A stretch of DNA of 64,000 nt from assembly GCF_000520995.1 (NCBI RefSeq), contig NZ_JACA01000012.1, forward strand, positions 62,001-126,000. The letters are read 5' to 3'. Shown piece by piece: positions 1 through 9,803 of this stretch. The notes beneath the pieces were generated by a model. That model did no database searches and was not told where the DNA came from. It worked only from the letters and a program-made list of their open reading frames with translations. A program made the translations under genes and the position numbers. This DNA comes from Aquimarina macrocephali JAMB N27. GTDB lineage: Bacteria; Bacteroidota; Bacteroidia; Flavobacteriales; Flavobacteriaceae. Each line of letters opens with the position of its first letter. The stretch's first letter is position 1.

Positions 1-1118
1 CTAAACAAAAAGGATTATTATATGCCGGTACCGAAACAGGTATGTATATCTCTTTTAATGATGGAGCTGCCTGGGAACCTTTGCAGTTAAATTTACCTAT
101 TGTTCCTATAACCGATTTAACAATTAAGGACAACAATTTGATTGTTGCTACACAAGGAAGAAGCCTCTGGATAATTGATGATTTAACAGTCTTACATCAA
201 TTAAACAATGCGATGAAAACTCAAAATCATATTTTATTTAAACCTAAGAATTCTTATCGTATGGGGGGAGGAAGCGTTAAAGGTTCTAAAACAAAAGGAA
301 CTAATCATCCCGCCGGAGTCATGACTTATTTCTATCTCAAAGATTATGATGTAGCAAAAGACACTGTTTCTTTAACCTATTTTAATACTAAAAATGATAC
401 CCTAAAATCATTTAGCACAAAAGCAAAAGAGAAAAAGGATCAATTGAAAATAGAGAAAAAAGGAGCTCAAATGTTTGCTTGGAATATGAGAGGAAAAGGA
501 GCAGAAAAATTGGATGGCATGATCCTTTGGTGGGCAAATCTTAATGGTCCAAAAGCTGTGCCCGGTAATTATAAAATAAGTCTTGCAGTAAATGGAAAAG
601 AGGTATCCAAACAACCTTTTACAATTGTAGCTGATCCAAGAACAGAAGCATCACCACAACAAATGCAATCACAATTTGATTTTATTACCAGTATTAATAA
701 AACAGTCGACAGAGCGCATAAATCCATAAAGAAAATCAGAAAAATTAATGCTCAGCTTAAAGCATTTTCAACACAGTACAAAGACAACTCAGCAACTAAA
801 GATCTAGTTAAAAAAGCTTCAGACTTGCAAAAACAATTTGGTGAAATCGAAAAGGCATTATACCAAACCAAGAATAAAAGCAACCAGGATCCTTTAAACT
901 TCCCTATTAAACTTACTAATAAATTGGGGCATTTAAACTCTCTGGTAGGTATGGGAGATTTTGGTCCTACAGAACAAGATATTGCTGTCAAAAATGAACT
1001 TACTAAAAAAATCAATGATCAATTAGCAAATTTTGAGAAATTAATTACTGAAGAAATTAAACGTTTTAATACAGAGTTCAATACCTTGCAGCTTAATTAT
1101 CTTTTTGTAGAAAAATAA
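1..1118 (+). CDS. BNR/sortilin-type beta-propeller protein, C-terminal part (5' end outside window)
   Basis: The frame is open from the first bases (codons read from position 3), so the ATG at 42 is internal and the gene begins outside the window. The first visible residues (YAGTETGMYISFNDGAAW) are a typical BNR/Asp-box propeller blade, followed by another blade (VATQGRSLWIIDDL). The remainder is a beta-rich stretch (about residues 60-200 from the internal Met) and then a charged helical C-terminus with KK and EK repeats. This arrangement is usual in large Bacteroidetes proteins annotated as VPS10/sortilin-like or 'glycosyl hydrolase' BNR proteins. These are normally exported, but enzymatic activity is rarely shown, so I make no claim of catalysis. 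hemJ starts directly after its stop codon. Confidence 0.75.
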   Translation, partial: KQKGLLYAGTETGMYISFNDGAAWEPLQLNLPIVPITDLTIKDNNLIVATQGRSLWIIDDLTVLHQLNNAMKTQNHILFKPKNSYRMGGGSVKGSKTKGTNHPAGVMTYFYLKDYDVAKDTVSLTYFNTKNDTLKSFSTKAKEKKDQLKIEKKGAQMFAWNMRGKGAEKLDGMILWWANLNGPKAVPGNYKISLAVNGKEVSKQPFTIVADPRTEASPQQMQSQFDFITSINKTVDRAHKSIKKIRKINAQLKAFSTQYKDNSATKDLVKKASDLQKQFGEIEKALYQTKNKSNQDPLNFPIKLTNKLGHLNSLVGMGDFGPTEQDIAVKNELTKKINDQLANFEKLITEEIKRFNTEFNTLQLNYLFVEK

Positions 1119-1670
1119 ATGCTAGAATATTATAATTACATAAAATCCCTACACCTGATCTTTGTGATCACATGGTTTGCCGGATTATTTTATATTCCCC
1201 GGTTATTTATCTACCAAATAGAAGCTTCCCAAAAGCCTCTACCCGATCGAGATATATTAGGCCAGCAACTTAAATTAATGGCCAAACGCCTTTGGTTTAT
1301 TATTACCTGGCCTTCTGCTATATTAGCCACTTTATTTGCTATTTGGTTACTTGTTTTGATGCCGGGTTGGTTACAACAATCATGGATGCATGTTAAACTA
1401 GGATTTATAGTCTTACTTATCATATATCATCTAAAATGTCATCACATCTATAACCAACTTCAATGCGATATCATAAAGTGGTCTTCTGGCCAAATGCGAA
1501 TGTGGAATGAGGGTTCGACAATTATTCTTTTTTCGGTAATCTTCTTGGTCATCGTACGTGATGCAGTAAATTGGATTTATGGAGTTATAGGGATCATATC
1601 ACTAGCAATCATACTTATGATGGGAATTAAATTTTACAAAAGAATCAGAAACAAAAACCCTAATGCATAA
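1119..1670 (+). CDS. hemJ: Protoporphyrinogen IX oxidase HemJ-like membrane protein
   Basis: This 183-residue protein matches the HemJ (UPF0093/CopD-like) family in size and motifs. Those proteins oxidise protoporphyrinogen IX to protoporphyrin IX in the inner membrane during haem synthesis. The N-terminal signature KSLHLIFVITWFAGLFYIPR contains the conserved His12. A second family position, a Lys after the second helix, is seen as HVKLG (Lys93). The late motif MWNEGSTIILF resembles the family's 'NE.PT' helix. Four to five transmembrane helices are visible. The ATG immediately follows the TAA of the preceding gene, suggesting co-transcription. Confidence 0.85.
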   Translation: MLEYYNYIKSLHLIFVITWFAGLFYIPRLFIYQIEASQKPLPDRDILGQQLKLMAKRLWFIITWPSAILATLFAIWLLVLMPGWLQQSWMHVKLGFIVLLIIYHLKCHHIYNQLQCDIIKWSSGQMRMWNEGSTIILFSVIFLVIVRDAVNWIYGVIGIISLAIILMMGIKFYKRIRNKNPNA

Positions 1671-1675
1671 TATCA

Positions 1676-2221
1676 TTGAGTTTTCTTACAAAAACATATC
1701 AAACCAAATTAGGGAAGTCTCTTTTAATTAGAGAGGCAACTCTGGCAGATGCTAAGCAATTATTAGCATTAAAACTGGAATATCTTAAAGACACCAACAC
1801 CATTCCTTTATTTGATTATGAATACTCTAATACTATAAAAGAAGAAGGAGAACTTATTCAAAACCTTCATCAACAGCCCAATAGTCTATTATTGGTTGCC
1901 GAAAGTGAAGGAGATATTATAGGAAACATTGACCTTACTGGTAGTTGGCGTAAAAAGATGCAACATACAGCCATGATAGGAATGGGGATTCATACCAAAT
2001 GGCAAAACCAGGGCATCGGTACTCTTTTGATTCAAAATGTGCTAGAGTGGTCAAAAGAAAATAAAGTATTAAAAGTACTATGGTTAGAAGTTTATGCCAC
2101 GAATCTTCCTGGCATTAGTTTATATAAAAAAATAGGATTCAAGGAATCTGGAAACATTGAGAATTTTTTTCTTGAAGAGGAAAAATATATAGATAAAATC
2201 ACAATGATTATTAATCTTTGA
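1676..2221 (+). CDS. GNAT-family N-acetyltransferase
   Basis: This 181-residue protein has the GNAT fold signature. The acetyl-CoA binding loop is QNQGIGTLLI (near residue 110), and the C-terminal region has the pattern LEVYATNLPGISLYKKIGF, typical of enzymes that acetylate small molecules or protein N-termini. The substrate cannot be told. No in-frame ATG lies between the preceding stop and the conserved region, so the start is probably TTG at 1676, only 5 bp after hemJ. It likely shares the hemJ transcript. Confidence 0.8.
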   Translation: MSFLTKTYQTKLGKSLLIREATLADAKQLLALKLEYLKDTNTIPLFDYEYSNTIKEEGELIQNLHQQPNSLLLVAESEGDIIGNIDLTGSWRKKMQHTAMIGMGIHTKWQNQGIGTLLIQNVLEWSKENKVLKVLWLEVYATNLPGISLYKKIGFKESGNIENFFLEEEKYIDKITMIINL

Positions 2222-2261
2222 GGTTACTTTTTCTCAAAGTTTGATAGTAACACAAAAATAA

Positions 2262-2295
2262 AAGACTGCCCAAATATTTTTTTCAGACAGTCTCT
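2262..2295. terminator. Weak hairpin between convergent genes
   Basis: AGACTG (2263-2268) pairs with CAGTCT (2288-2293) around an A/T-rich loop containing a run of T. It lies between the convergent GNAT and M57 genes. The stem is short, so the terminator role is only suggested. Confidence 0.3.
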
Positions 2296-2315
2296 TAATT
2301 TATTAGTGTATTCGA

Positions 2316-3104
2316 TTAGTTACACAATCTGTTATTTCTATTGCTATACATTCGTCTTACAGCTCTTATATCAAAATTAGAAACATTATTAGCATTAAAT
2401 ACCACATTCGGGTTTGAACCAGAAGTCATAATTGAATTAGGATCTACATTAGGTGTTCCTGGTACTTGTGTGCCAAAAAACCCTTGTTCTGAATGAAGAA
2501 ACCCAATATTATGTCCAATTTCGTGAGTTAATATGTTCCCCCACTCTCTAGCTGTTACCGGGTCTCCATCAATACTAGGCTCATTAAGGTTTAATATAAT
2601 CAAACCTCCTTCTACTCCATTAGTAGGAAATTCTCCAAGACCCCAGCCTCCTATTTCACCAGGATTTGCCAAACGAACCAAAATATCAGGATTGTTATTT
2701 ACAGGTATCAAACGTAAAGTTGTTCTGTTAACCCTATTCCATAAGTCAATACCTCTTTGAAACCCTCTTCCGGCGGCATTATTACCTAAAGCATTCTGAA
2801 TACGAATATTACCCGCCCTGTTACAGTCAACAATGGTAATAAAAGCCTGTTTTTGAAAGTTATTTTCTTTCAATGTTTCTTCGGTGATAAAAATATCACC
2901 ATCCACAATATACCCTCCCTTAGTAGATGTAACGGATGTTTTATCCGTGTCAAACCCCATATTCTGTAATTTTGATAAAATTTCGGGAGATATATCCTGT
3001 TGCGTAATTGTACTGTCTTGTTGAATATCATTTTCAACATCAGTGGAACATCTTGTTATACCGATAGCAATAACTACCAGCATAGCTAATTTAATAGTTT
3101 TCAT
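2316..3104 (-). CDS. M57-type (HEIGH) zinc metalloprotease lipoprotein
   Basis: I start the protein at the ATG at 3104 (262 residues) because it then begins with a lipoprotein signal (MKTIKLAMLVVIAIGITRC, lipid Cys at 19). The longer frame would bury this signal. Residues 194-204 are HEIGHNIGFLH, the extended zinc motif of metzincin proteases, and the HEIGH form typifies Peptidase_M57. A Met-turn candidate (SIMTSG) follows at 224-229. The mature protein should sit on the membrane surface or be surface exposed. Residues 40-90 could be a pro-segment. No neighbour suggests the substrate. All zinc ligands and the glutamate are present, so activity is expected. Confidence 0.85.
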   Translation of the reverse strand: MKTIKLAMLVVIAIGITRCSTDVENDIQQDSTITQQDISPEILSKLQNMGFDTDKTSVTSTKGGYIVDGDIFITEETLKENNFQKQAFITIVDCNRAGNIRIQNALGNNAAGRGFQRGIDLWNRVNRTTLRLIPVNNNPDILVRLANPGEIGGWGLGEFPTNGVEGGLIILNLNEPSIDGDPVTAREWGNILTHEIGHNIGFLHSEQGFFGTQVPGTPNVDPNSIMTSGSNPNVVFNANNVSNFDIRAVRRMYSNRNNRLCN

Positions 3105-3332
3105 AATGAGTATATTTAAGTTGAACTCTAAAACTATTAAAACACTAACCATAAAGCAAATAAATTGTTACATATTTAACATTTTTGGGTTATTTGTACG
3201 AATTCAGACACTTTATTCTCTGTTGATCAAAAAATAATGAAAACGGTCAAGGATTATAAAATTTGGTTTTATAAGTTAGGCTGTCGTTGTTAAGACTTTT
3301 CATTATCTTCGTGCAACTTTTAGCATAATTCT

Positions 3333-4190
3333 ATGATCAAATCTATGACAGGCTTCGGGAAGTCTATCCTTCAGCTACCTACAAAAAAAATAACAATTGA
3401 GGTTAAATCACTTAATAGTAAAAATCTAGATCTCAATGCAAGGATCCCTTCACAATACCGTGAAAAGGAGCTTGAAATGCGAAATACTATTGCAAAAAAA
3501 CTAGCAAGAGGTAAAGTTGATTTCGGATTATATGTTGAAGCAACTGGTGAAGAAACATCAAACAAAGTTAATGAAGCTATTGTAAAAGAATATATGAGGC
3601 AGCTATCGAATGTACACGAAGGTGACACGATAGAGTTACTAAAAATGGCAGTTCGTATGCCTGATGCTTTAAAAACAGAACGTGAACAAATTGATGAGCA
3701 AGAATTTAATGCTATAAAAAATGAGCTTACCAAAGCTTTAACAGCAATAGAGGACTATAGAATCGACGAAGGAAAAGCATTAGAAAAAGACTTCAATATT
3801 CGTGTTAAAAATATAAGCGAGCTTCTGGATAAAGTTATACAAATAGACCCCGAACGTATGGAAGCGGTTAGAGAACGACTACATAAAGCAGTGTCTGATC
3901 TAAAGGAAGAAGTAGACCAAAATCGTTTTGAACAGGAGTTGATTTACTATCTTGAGAAGTTCGATATTACTGAAGAAAAAGTTCGATTAGCAAATCATTT
4001 GGAATATTTTACTACTACTTTAAACTCTTCGGATTCTAACGGAAAGAAACTTGGTTTTATCACTCAGGAAATAGGTCGTGAAATTAATACTATTGGTAGT
4101 AAATCTAATTATGCCTCTATGCAACAACTAGTAGTTCAGATGAAAGATGAACTCGAAAAAATTAAAGAACAATTACTAAACGTGTTGTAA
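3333..4190 (+). CDS. yicC: YicC/YloC family endoribonuclease
   Basis: This 285-residue protein has both halves of the YicC family. The N-terminal domain starts MIKSMTGFG, and the DUF1732 C-terminus reads GKKLGFITQEIGREINTIGSK. Family members are described as endoribonucleases affecting RNA turnover. It is followed with no gap by gmk, an arrangement common across bacteria. Upstream, TATCTTCG (3304-3311) resembles the Bacteroidetes -7 box TAnnTTTG, though no convincing -33 element is correctly placed. Confidence 0.92.
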   Translation: MIKSMTGFGKSILQLPTKKITIEVKSLNSKNLDLNARIPSQYREKELEMRNTIAKKLARGKVDFGLYVEATGEETSNKVNEAIVKEYMRQLSNVHEGDTIELLKMAVRMPDALKTEREQIDEQEFNAIKNELTKALTAIEDYRIDEGKALEKDFNIRVKNISELLDKVIQIDPERMEAVRERLHKAVSDLKEEVDQNRFEQELIYYLEKFDITEEKVRLANHLEYFTTTLNSSDSNGKKLGFITQEIGREINTIGSKSNYASMQQLVVQMKDELEKIKEQLLNVL

Positions 4191-4763
4191 ATGAGCCAAG
4201 GTAAACTTATTGTACTTTCGGCACCTTCTGGAAGTGGAAAAACTACTTTAGTTAAATACTTACTTAATCAAGAAGAATTAAATCTTGGGTTTTCTATTTC
4301 TGCAGCCTCTCGAGAGCCTCGTGGAGGAGAAGTTCATGGAAAAGATTATTACTTTTTATCTTTAAGAGAGTTTAAAGACAAGATTAAAGCCGAAGAATTC
4401 CTCGAATGGGAAGAAGTATATCGAGATAATTTTTATGGAACATTAAAAACAGAAATACAACGACTTTGGGACAACGGTAAACATGTGATTTTTGATATCG
4501 ATGTTGTAGGTGGTTTAGATATTAAAAGAATATATCCAGATCGTACATTGGCAATTTTTGTAAAACCGCCTAGTATTGAAGAGCTAAAGATTCGTTTGAA
4601 GAAACGTAAAACCGAATCCGAGGATAAAATCAATATGAGGGTTGCCAAAGCCTCTACCGAAATGGCTACTGCCCCACAGTTTGATGCCATCATAACGAAT
4701 GATGATCTCGAAAAAGCTAAAAACGAAGTATATCAGTTGGTTAAAAAGTTTCTTTTTAAATAG
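4191..4763 (+). CDS. gmk: Guanylate kinase
   Basis: Guanylate kinase phosphorylates GMP to GDP with ATP in the cytoplasm. The P-loop SAPSGSGKTT lies at the N-terminus. The GMP-binding segment follows as SREPRGGEVHGKDYYF, and the lid-like basic region is IRLKKRKTESEDKINMR. The 190-residue length is normal. The ATG directly follows the yicC stop codon, so the two are translationally close and almost certainly one operon, with nadD 53 bp further on. Confidence 0.95.
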   Translation: MSQGKLIVLSAPSGSGKTTLVKYLLNQEELNLGFSISAASREPRGGEVHGKDYYFLSLREFKDKIKAEEFLEWEEVYRDNFYGTLKTEIQRLWDNGKHVIFDIDVVGGLDIKRIYPDRTLAIFVKPPSIEELKIRLKKRKTESEDKINMRVAKASTEMATAPQFDAIITNDDLEKAKNEVYQLVKKFLFK

Positions 4764-4816
4764 GTTCTCAGACATTGGGATTCTTGTTTTACAGAAATAA
4801 AAAATGATTGTTTTCT

Positions 4817-5398
4817 ATGAAAAAAATCGGATTGTATTTTGGGACGTTTAATCCTATTCATATCGGTCATTTGGCAATTGCCAATCATATGGCCGAGTTC
4901 TCTGATCTCGATGAGCTCTGGATGGTAGTAACCCCTCATAATCCTCATAAAAAGAAAAGTTCGTTACTAGATAATCATCATCGCTATGAAATGGTATATC
5001 GCGCAACACAGTCTTATCCTAAGCTAAAACCTAGTGATGTAGAATTTAAACTACCACAACCTAATTATACCGTACATACACTTGCGCACTTGCAAGAAAA
5101 ATATCCTGAAGATCAATTTCATCTTATTATGGGAGAAGATAACCTAAAGAGCTTTCATAAATGGAAAAACTATGAGGTTATTCTCGAGAATCATAACATC
5201 TATGTATATCCGAGAATTGCTGCAGGAATTGTAGAAACTCAATTTACAGATCATCCCAAAATGCACCGAATTGATGCTCCTATTATGGAGATTTCTTCTA
5301 CATTCATTCGCAAGGCGATTGCGGCTAATAAAAATGTAAGACCTTTACTTCCTAAAGTTGTATGGGAATATATTGATGAAATGAATTTCTATAGGTAG
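4817..5398 (+). CDS. nadD: Nicotinate-nucleotide adenylyltransferase
   Basis: NadD joins nicotinate mononucleotide to AMP, giving deamido-NAD. The nucleotidyltransferase motif GTFNPIHIGHLAIA is at the N-terminus and the second family motif ISSTFIRKAI near the C-terminus. I start at the ATG at 4817 (193 residues), because the open frame before it offers only a TTG three codons earlier. It is the last gene of yicC-gmk-nadD and is followed by a strong hairpin terminator. Confidence 0.93.
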   Translation: MKKIGLYFGTFNPIHIGHLAIANHMAEFSDLDELWMVVTPHNPHKKKSSLLDNHHRYEMVYRATQSYPKLKPSDVEFKLPQPNYTVHTLAHLQEKYPEDQFHLIMGEDNLKSFHKWKNYEVILENHNIYVYPRIAAGIVETQFTDHPKMHRIDAPIMEISSTFIRKAIAANKNVRPLLPKVVWEYIDEMNFYR

Positions 5399-5424
5399 AG
5401 GAATGCATTACATTATATATAAAT

Positions 5425-5466
5425 AAAAGCCTCATAGAGTTTATCATCTATGAGGCTTTTATTTTC
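5425..5466. terminator. Bidirectional intrinsic terminator
   Basis: A perfect 14-bp stem (5425-5438 with 5447-5460) has an 8-nt loop, with A-runs on one side and T-runs on the other. It sits between convergent nadD and the enoyl-CoA hydratase gene and can end both transcripts. Confidence 0.85.
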
Positions 5467-5483
5467 TTCTATTATAATTCGAT

Positions 5484-6263
5484 TTACTTTCCTGGGAAAT
5501 CAGCTCTACGTTTCTCTAAAAATGCCGTAGTTCCTTCTTTAAAGTCTTCGGTTCCAAAGCAATTACCAAACTGTTGGATCTCTGCTTTATATCCATTTAC
5601 ACCATCTTCATAACCAGAATTTATAGCTTTGATAGCCGCTCCAATTGCTACAGAAGAATTTCTCATAATTTTCCCTGCTAGCTTTTCTGCCAATGGTATT
5701 AGTTCATCCTGAGCAGTTACATGATTTACCAACCCATATTGCAATGCCTGATTTGCATCAATCATTCCTGCAGTCATAATCATTTCCATAGCTCTACCTT
5801 TACCAACTAACTGTGGTAAACGCTGTGTGCCACCATATCCAGGTATTACACCTAAAGAAACTTCTGGAAGTCCCATTTTTGCATTATCGCTAGCAATTCT
5901 AAAATGCGCTGCCATTGCTAATTCTAATCCACCTCCCAGAGCAAATCCATTTACAGCAGCAATTACTGGTGTAGAAAGGTTAGCTACAAAATCAAAAAGT
6001 AACTCCTGCCCTTTTGTGGCCAGATTGCCTCCTTCCGATACCGAAAAATCAGCAAATTCACTAATATCTGCACCTGCAACAAACGCTTTTTCGCCGCTTC
6101 CGGTAATGATAATCACTTTAGTATCCGTATCAAGATTTGCAACTCTAAAAGCAGCATGCAATTCCTGAATAGTTTCCTTATTGAGTGCATTTAATTTTGA
6201 TGGACGGTTGATAGTTATCGTTGTAACTCCGTTGTTTTGGGATGTTAAAATGTTGGTATACAT
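5484..6263 (-). CDS. Enoyl-CoA hydratase/isomerase (crotonase) family
   Basis: This 259-residue crotonase-fold enzyme should hydrate trans-2-enoyl-CoA or short-chain relatives such as crotonyl-CoA. Oxyanion-hole motifs are visible at 63-70 (AGADISEF) and 106-113 (GFALGGGL). Both catalytic glutamates of true hydratases are present (Glu114 in GGGLELAM, Glu134 in GLPEVSLG), followed by PGYGGTQRL. It therefore looks like a functional hydratase rather than a variant family member. The substrate chain length is not determinable. It lies just downstream of a histidine kinase gene on the same strand, with 93 bp between. Confidence 0.88.
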   Translation of the reverse strand: MYTNILTSQNNGVTTITINRPSKLNALNKETIQELHAAFRVANLDTDTKVIIITGSGEKAFVAGADISEFADFSVSEGGNLATKGQELLFDFVANLSTPVIAAVNGFALGGGLELAMAAHFRIASDNAKMGLPEVSLGVIPGYGGTQRLPQLVGKGRAMEMIMTAGMIDANQALQYGLVNHVTAQDELIPLAEKLAGKIMRNSSVAIGAAIKAINSGYEDGVNGYKAEIQQFGNCFGTEDFKEGTTAFLEKRRADFPGK

Positions 6264-6356
6264 TATAAATTATATTGTTTGTTTATGTCTTCTTTATTGT
6301 TTTAAATCTCTTTCTTAGTATTATTATAGTATTGGATAATAATTGAAGTAAGGTTA

Positions 6357-7814
6357 CTATTCTTTTGGGAATCTAACTTTAAAAACAGTGCCTTTTCCTT
6401 CTTTTGATGTAAAGGTAATACTTCCATTATAGGTTTCTACAATATTTTTCACCATTCCTAATCCAAGTCCCATACCACTGGTTTTGGTTGTGAATTTAGG
6501 TTCGAAAACCTTCTTTGTATTTTCTTCGGTTATCCCAATCCCATTATCAGATACTGTAATAAGAACTTCTCCATTTTCTGAAAACACATCCACAATAATT
6601 TTGGGGATACGATCCTCGGGAATTGCTTGTATGCCGTTTTTCACTAAATTAGTGACTACTCGGATAAGTTGTGTTCTATCAAATTTAGCGATGATTTTTT
6701 CTTTTTCTGAAGGAAAAATGATGTAATCTTCGTTAAAAATATCTAATGCTAATCCTATAATCTTTACCACATCCAGAGTTTCGCTTTTTTGTGCCGGCAT
6801 CTGTGCAAAATTCGAAAACGCAGACGCAATAGAACTCATGGTGTCAATCTGCTGAATCAAGGTATCACTATATTCCTGAACTTTTTGTCGAATATTAGGA
6901 TCTTTGGGGTCAAATTTTCGCTGAAAACTCTGCACTGTTAATCGCATTGGTGTTAATGGATTTTTAATTTCGTGAGCTACTTGCTTCGCCATTTCTCTCC
7001 ACGCTGCCTCTCGCTCACTCTTTGCTAGCATTGCGGCGCTTTCTTCTAACTCATCAATCATACTATTATAAGCATTAACCAATGAATAAATTTCTTCACT
7101 GGCATCACCAATATCTATTCGTTTATTTCTCTTATCTAATCTAGTTTGATCTATGGTTTCAGAAATTGTTTTTAAGGATCTGGTAATGTACTTTGATAAA
7201 AAATAAGCCAAGACTACTGCCACCAAAAGCATTAACAAATATACCTGCCCCAGACGTTGTAAAAATTGCAACAATTCTCTTGTAATCAAATCATCATCTT
7301 CGAGATATGGTAAATGTAGAATCCCTAAAGGTTTTGACCTAACATCTGTAATATAGGTATAGGATGTTAAAAATCGCTCTCCATTTTTTTCAGATTTCAC
7401 CAAATATTTTTTATTAAAAAGAGATTCCAATGTGTCTAAAATAACAGGATCAATTTGGATGTCGGTAGTATCTTTGGCAAATAGGCCTTCTGATTTAACC
7501 AGTAATTCTCCCGAAAGCCCATAAATATTAATCGGCATGGAGTGTTCTTCAGAGATTTGAAAGATTCGTTGTTTCTCTCTAAAAATTAACGCTATATTTT
7601 CCTCATTTACAGGGTAAGTTGTCCTTTTTAATACATTATTAATTGTGATTTGAATTCTTTCTTCTTTTCGTTCTAATCGGCCTTGATGATATTCTTCTGC
7701 TTCCTCCTTATACTGATAGATCGTAACGGCTGCAATCAAAATAGAGGCCAACAATACCAATATGGTCATAGAGATAAAAATTCGTGTACGAAGAGAAAGT
7801 TTTAGTAGCCTCAT
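6357..7814 (-). CDS. NtrY-like membrane sensor histidine kinase
   Basis: The 485-residue protein has a first transmembrane helix (about 12-34), a periplasmic sensor region of roughly 150 residues, a second helix (about 190-207), HAMP (about 207-260), HisKA with phospho-acceptor His281 (VAHEIKNPLTPMRL), and a complete HATPase_c domain (N-box NLVKNGIQAI, DNGIGI, GMGLGLGM). The HEIKNPLTP form is that of NtrY-type kinases. No response regulator gene is adjacent, so it is an orphan here and its partner is unknown. An ABC gene diverges upstream. Confidence 0.88.
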   Translation of the reverse strand: MRLLKLSLRTRIFISMTILVLLASILIAAVTIYQYKEEAEEYHQGRLERKEERIQITINNVLKRTTYPVNEENIALIFREKQRIFQISEEHSMPINIYGLSGELLVKSEGLFAKDTTDIQIDPVILDTLESLFNKKYLVKSEKNGERFLTSYTYITDVRSKPLGILHLPYLEDDDLITRELLQFLQRLGQVYLLMLLVAVVLAYFLSKYITRSLKTISETIDQTRLDKRNKRIDIGDASEEIYSLVNAYNSMIDELEESAAMLAKSEREAAWREMAKQVAHEIKNPLTPMRLTVQSFQRKFDPKDPNIRQKVQEYSDTLIQQIDTMSSIASAFSNFAQMPAQKSETLDVVKIIGLALDIFNEDYIIFPSEKEKIIAKFDRTQLIRVVTNLVKNGIQAIPEDRIPKIIVDVFSENGEVLITVSDNGIGITEENTKKVFEPKFTTKTSGMGLGLGMVKNIVETYNGSITFTSKEGKGTVFKVRFPKE

Positions 7815-7917
7815 AATATACTTTGACGGATAAAGATAACAAATATCACACCAAAATAGTTGTAAAAAGAAATCTGTGAACGCGTTGAATTTCCTAAATT
7901 TACCTAACGTTTAAGTT

Positions 7918-9609
7918 ATGAATACTACTACACTGCTTTCTGTACAAAATCTTTGTGTCTCTTTTTTATCAGAAGAAAAAGAAAATCAGGTACTTTATGA
8001 CATCTCTTTTGATATTCATAAAAATGAAATATTAGGAGTTGTAGGGGAATCAGGGAGTGGAAAATCTGTAGCTTCGTTAGCCATCCTGGGATTACTGCCT
8101 AACAAAATTTCTAGAATCACAAAAGGAGATATTATCTATGATGGTGTCTCTTTATCAAATTTTAATGAAAAAGAGTATAGAGCGATTCGTGGTAATGAGA
8201 TAGCCATGATTTTTCAGGAACCTATGAGTTCTTTAAATCCTTCTATGAAATGCGGAAGACAAGTCGCAGAAATCTTATTTCAGCATACATCACTCTCTAA
8301 AACTGAAATAAAAACTGAAGTACTTTCTTTATTCGAAAAAGTAAAACTCCCAGAACCTGATCGAGCATACAAATCATATCCTCATCAATTAAGTGGAGGT
8401 CAAAAACAACGCATCATGATTGCTATGGCAATAGCATGTAAGCCAAAACTTCTTATTGCAGATGAGCCTACAACCGCACTTGATGTAACGGTACAAAAAG
8501 AGATTATCGGTTTGTTAAAAAGCCTGCAGGAAGAATATAAAATGAGTATTTTATTTATTTCTCATGATCTCTCACTAGTTTCAGAAGTTGCAGATCATGT
8601 TTTGGTTATGTATCAAGGAAAAATGATAGAATATGGAACAACCAACACTATTTTTCACACTCCTCAAAAAGAATACACCAAAGCATTAATCAATGCGAGG
8701 CCTCCGATGAATATTAGATATCAAAAACTACCAACTATTGCGGATTTTTTCGAGGATACAGATCAAAAAAAGAAAATCATTACTAAAGAACAGCGAGAAC
8801 AACATCATCAGGATTTATATAGTCAACCACCATTACTAGAAGTTATAAATGTAGAAAAAAGTTATTTTTCTAAGGTTGGTTTATTTGGAAAAGCAGAATT
8901 TAAAGCTGTAGATGATGTGAGTTTTAAACTATACGAAGGTGAGACTTTGGGACTCGTAGGAGAATCTGGTTGCGGTAAATCCACTTTAGGAAATACCATT
9001 TTACAATTGGATAAAGCCAATAGAGGTCAGGTTATATACAAAGGGCAAGATATCACACAGTTATCATCTTCTGAGATACGAAGTCTTCGAAAAGAAATTC
9101 AGTTGATATTTCAGGATCCTTTTGCATCACTAAATCCAAGATTAGCTGTTGGAAAAGCAATTATGGAACCTATGCAGGCACATAATTTATACAACAATGA
9201 CAAAGAACGAAAGCAAAAGGTAATAGAATTACTAGAGCGAGTAAGCCTAACCGAAGAACATTTTAACCGTTACCCACATGAGTTTAGTGGTGGACAACGA
9301 CAACGAATAGGTATTGCTCGTACTATAGCATTACAACCAAAACTTATTATCTGCGATGAATCTGTAAGTGCGTTAGATATCTCTGTACAAGCACAGGTAC
9401 TTAACTTACTAAATGAGTTAAAAAGTAATTTTGGTTTTACCTACATCTTCATATCACACGATCTGGCTGTAGTAAAATATATGTCTGATCAATTATTGGT
9501 TATGAATAAAGGTAAAATAGAGGAACAAGGAGATGCGGATTTGATTTATGAAAATCCACAAAAAGAATATACTAAGAAGTTAATACAGGCAATTCCTAAA
9601 AGCAGGTAA
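7918..9609 (+). CDS. Oligopeptide-type ABC transporter, fused double ATP-binding protein
   Basis: One 563-residue chain carries two ABC ATPase domains, as in GsiA/DppD-DppF fusions. Walker A motifs are at 43-50 (GESGSGKS) and 348-356 (GESGCGKST). Each domain has a signature (LSGGQKQR; FSGGQRQR) and a Walker B (LLIADEPTTALD; LIICDESVSALD). The linkers carry the oligopeptide-transporter C-terminal pattern (YTKALINARPP). It should power import of peptides or a similar solute, but no permease or binding protein gene is nearby, so partners lie elsewhere. The second Walker B has Glu-Ser rather than Glu-Pro, which is common in this family. Confidence 0.88.
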   Translation: MNTTTLLSVQNLCVSFLSEEKENQVLYDISFDIHKNEILGVVGESGSGKSVASLAILGLLPNKISRITKGDIIYDGVSLSNFNEKEYRAIRGNEIAMIFQEPMSSLNPSMKCGRQVAEILFQHTSLSKTEIKTEVLSLFEKVKLPEPDRAYKSYPHQLSGGQKQRIMIAMAIACKPKLLIADEPTTALDVTVQKEIIGLLKSLQEEYKMSILFISHDLSLVSEVADHVLVMYQGKMIEYGTTNTIFHTPQKEYTKALINARPPMNIRYQKLPTIADFFEDTDQKKKIITKEQREQHHQDLYSQPPLLEVINVEKSYFSKVGLFGKAEFKAVDDVSFKLYEGETLGLVGESGCGKSTLGNTILQLDKANRGQVIYKGQDITQLSSSEIRSLRKEIQLIFQDPFASLNPRLAVGKAIMEPMQAHNLYNNDKERKQKVIELLERVSLTEEHFNRYPHEFSGGQRQRIGIARTIALQPKLIICDESVSALDISVQAQVLNLLNELKSNFGFTYIFISHDLAVVKYMSDQLLVMNKGKIEEQGDADLIYENPQKEYTKKLIQAIPKSR

Positions 9610-9752
9610 ATAAATTCGCAGGCAACAACATAATAATCTAATGGATTACATTCTTTTGTTGAGCAGACAGACTGTTGAAACAATGGAAGGATATGAAAAC
9701 ATTTTTTTCTCATAATTTTAGCTACGTTACATGGTATAGTACCACTCCAAGT

Positions 9753-9784
9753 AAACAAGTCCACCTTCTGAGATGGCCTTGTTT
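9753..9784. terminator. Possible hairpin terminator between convergent genes
   Basis: AAACAAG (9753-9759) pairs with CTTGTTT (9778-9784), and the enclosed CCA/TGG can extend the stem. The hairpin is in the 200-bp gap between the ABC gene and the S41 peptidase gene, where nothing else was recognised. Confidence 0.35.
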
Positions 9785-9803
9785 AACATGGCTTAGATAC
9801 CGT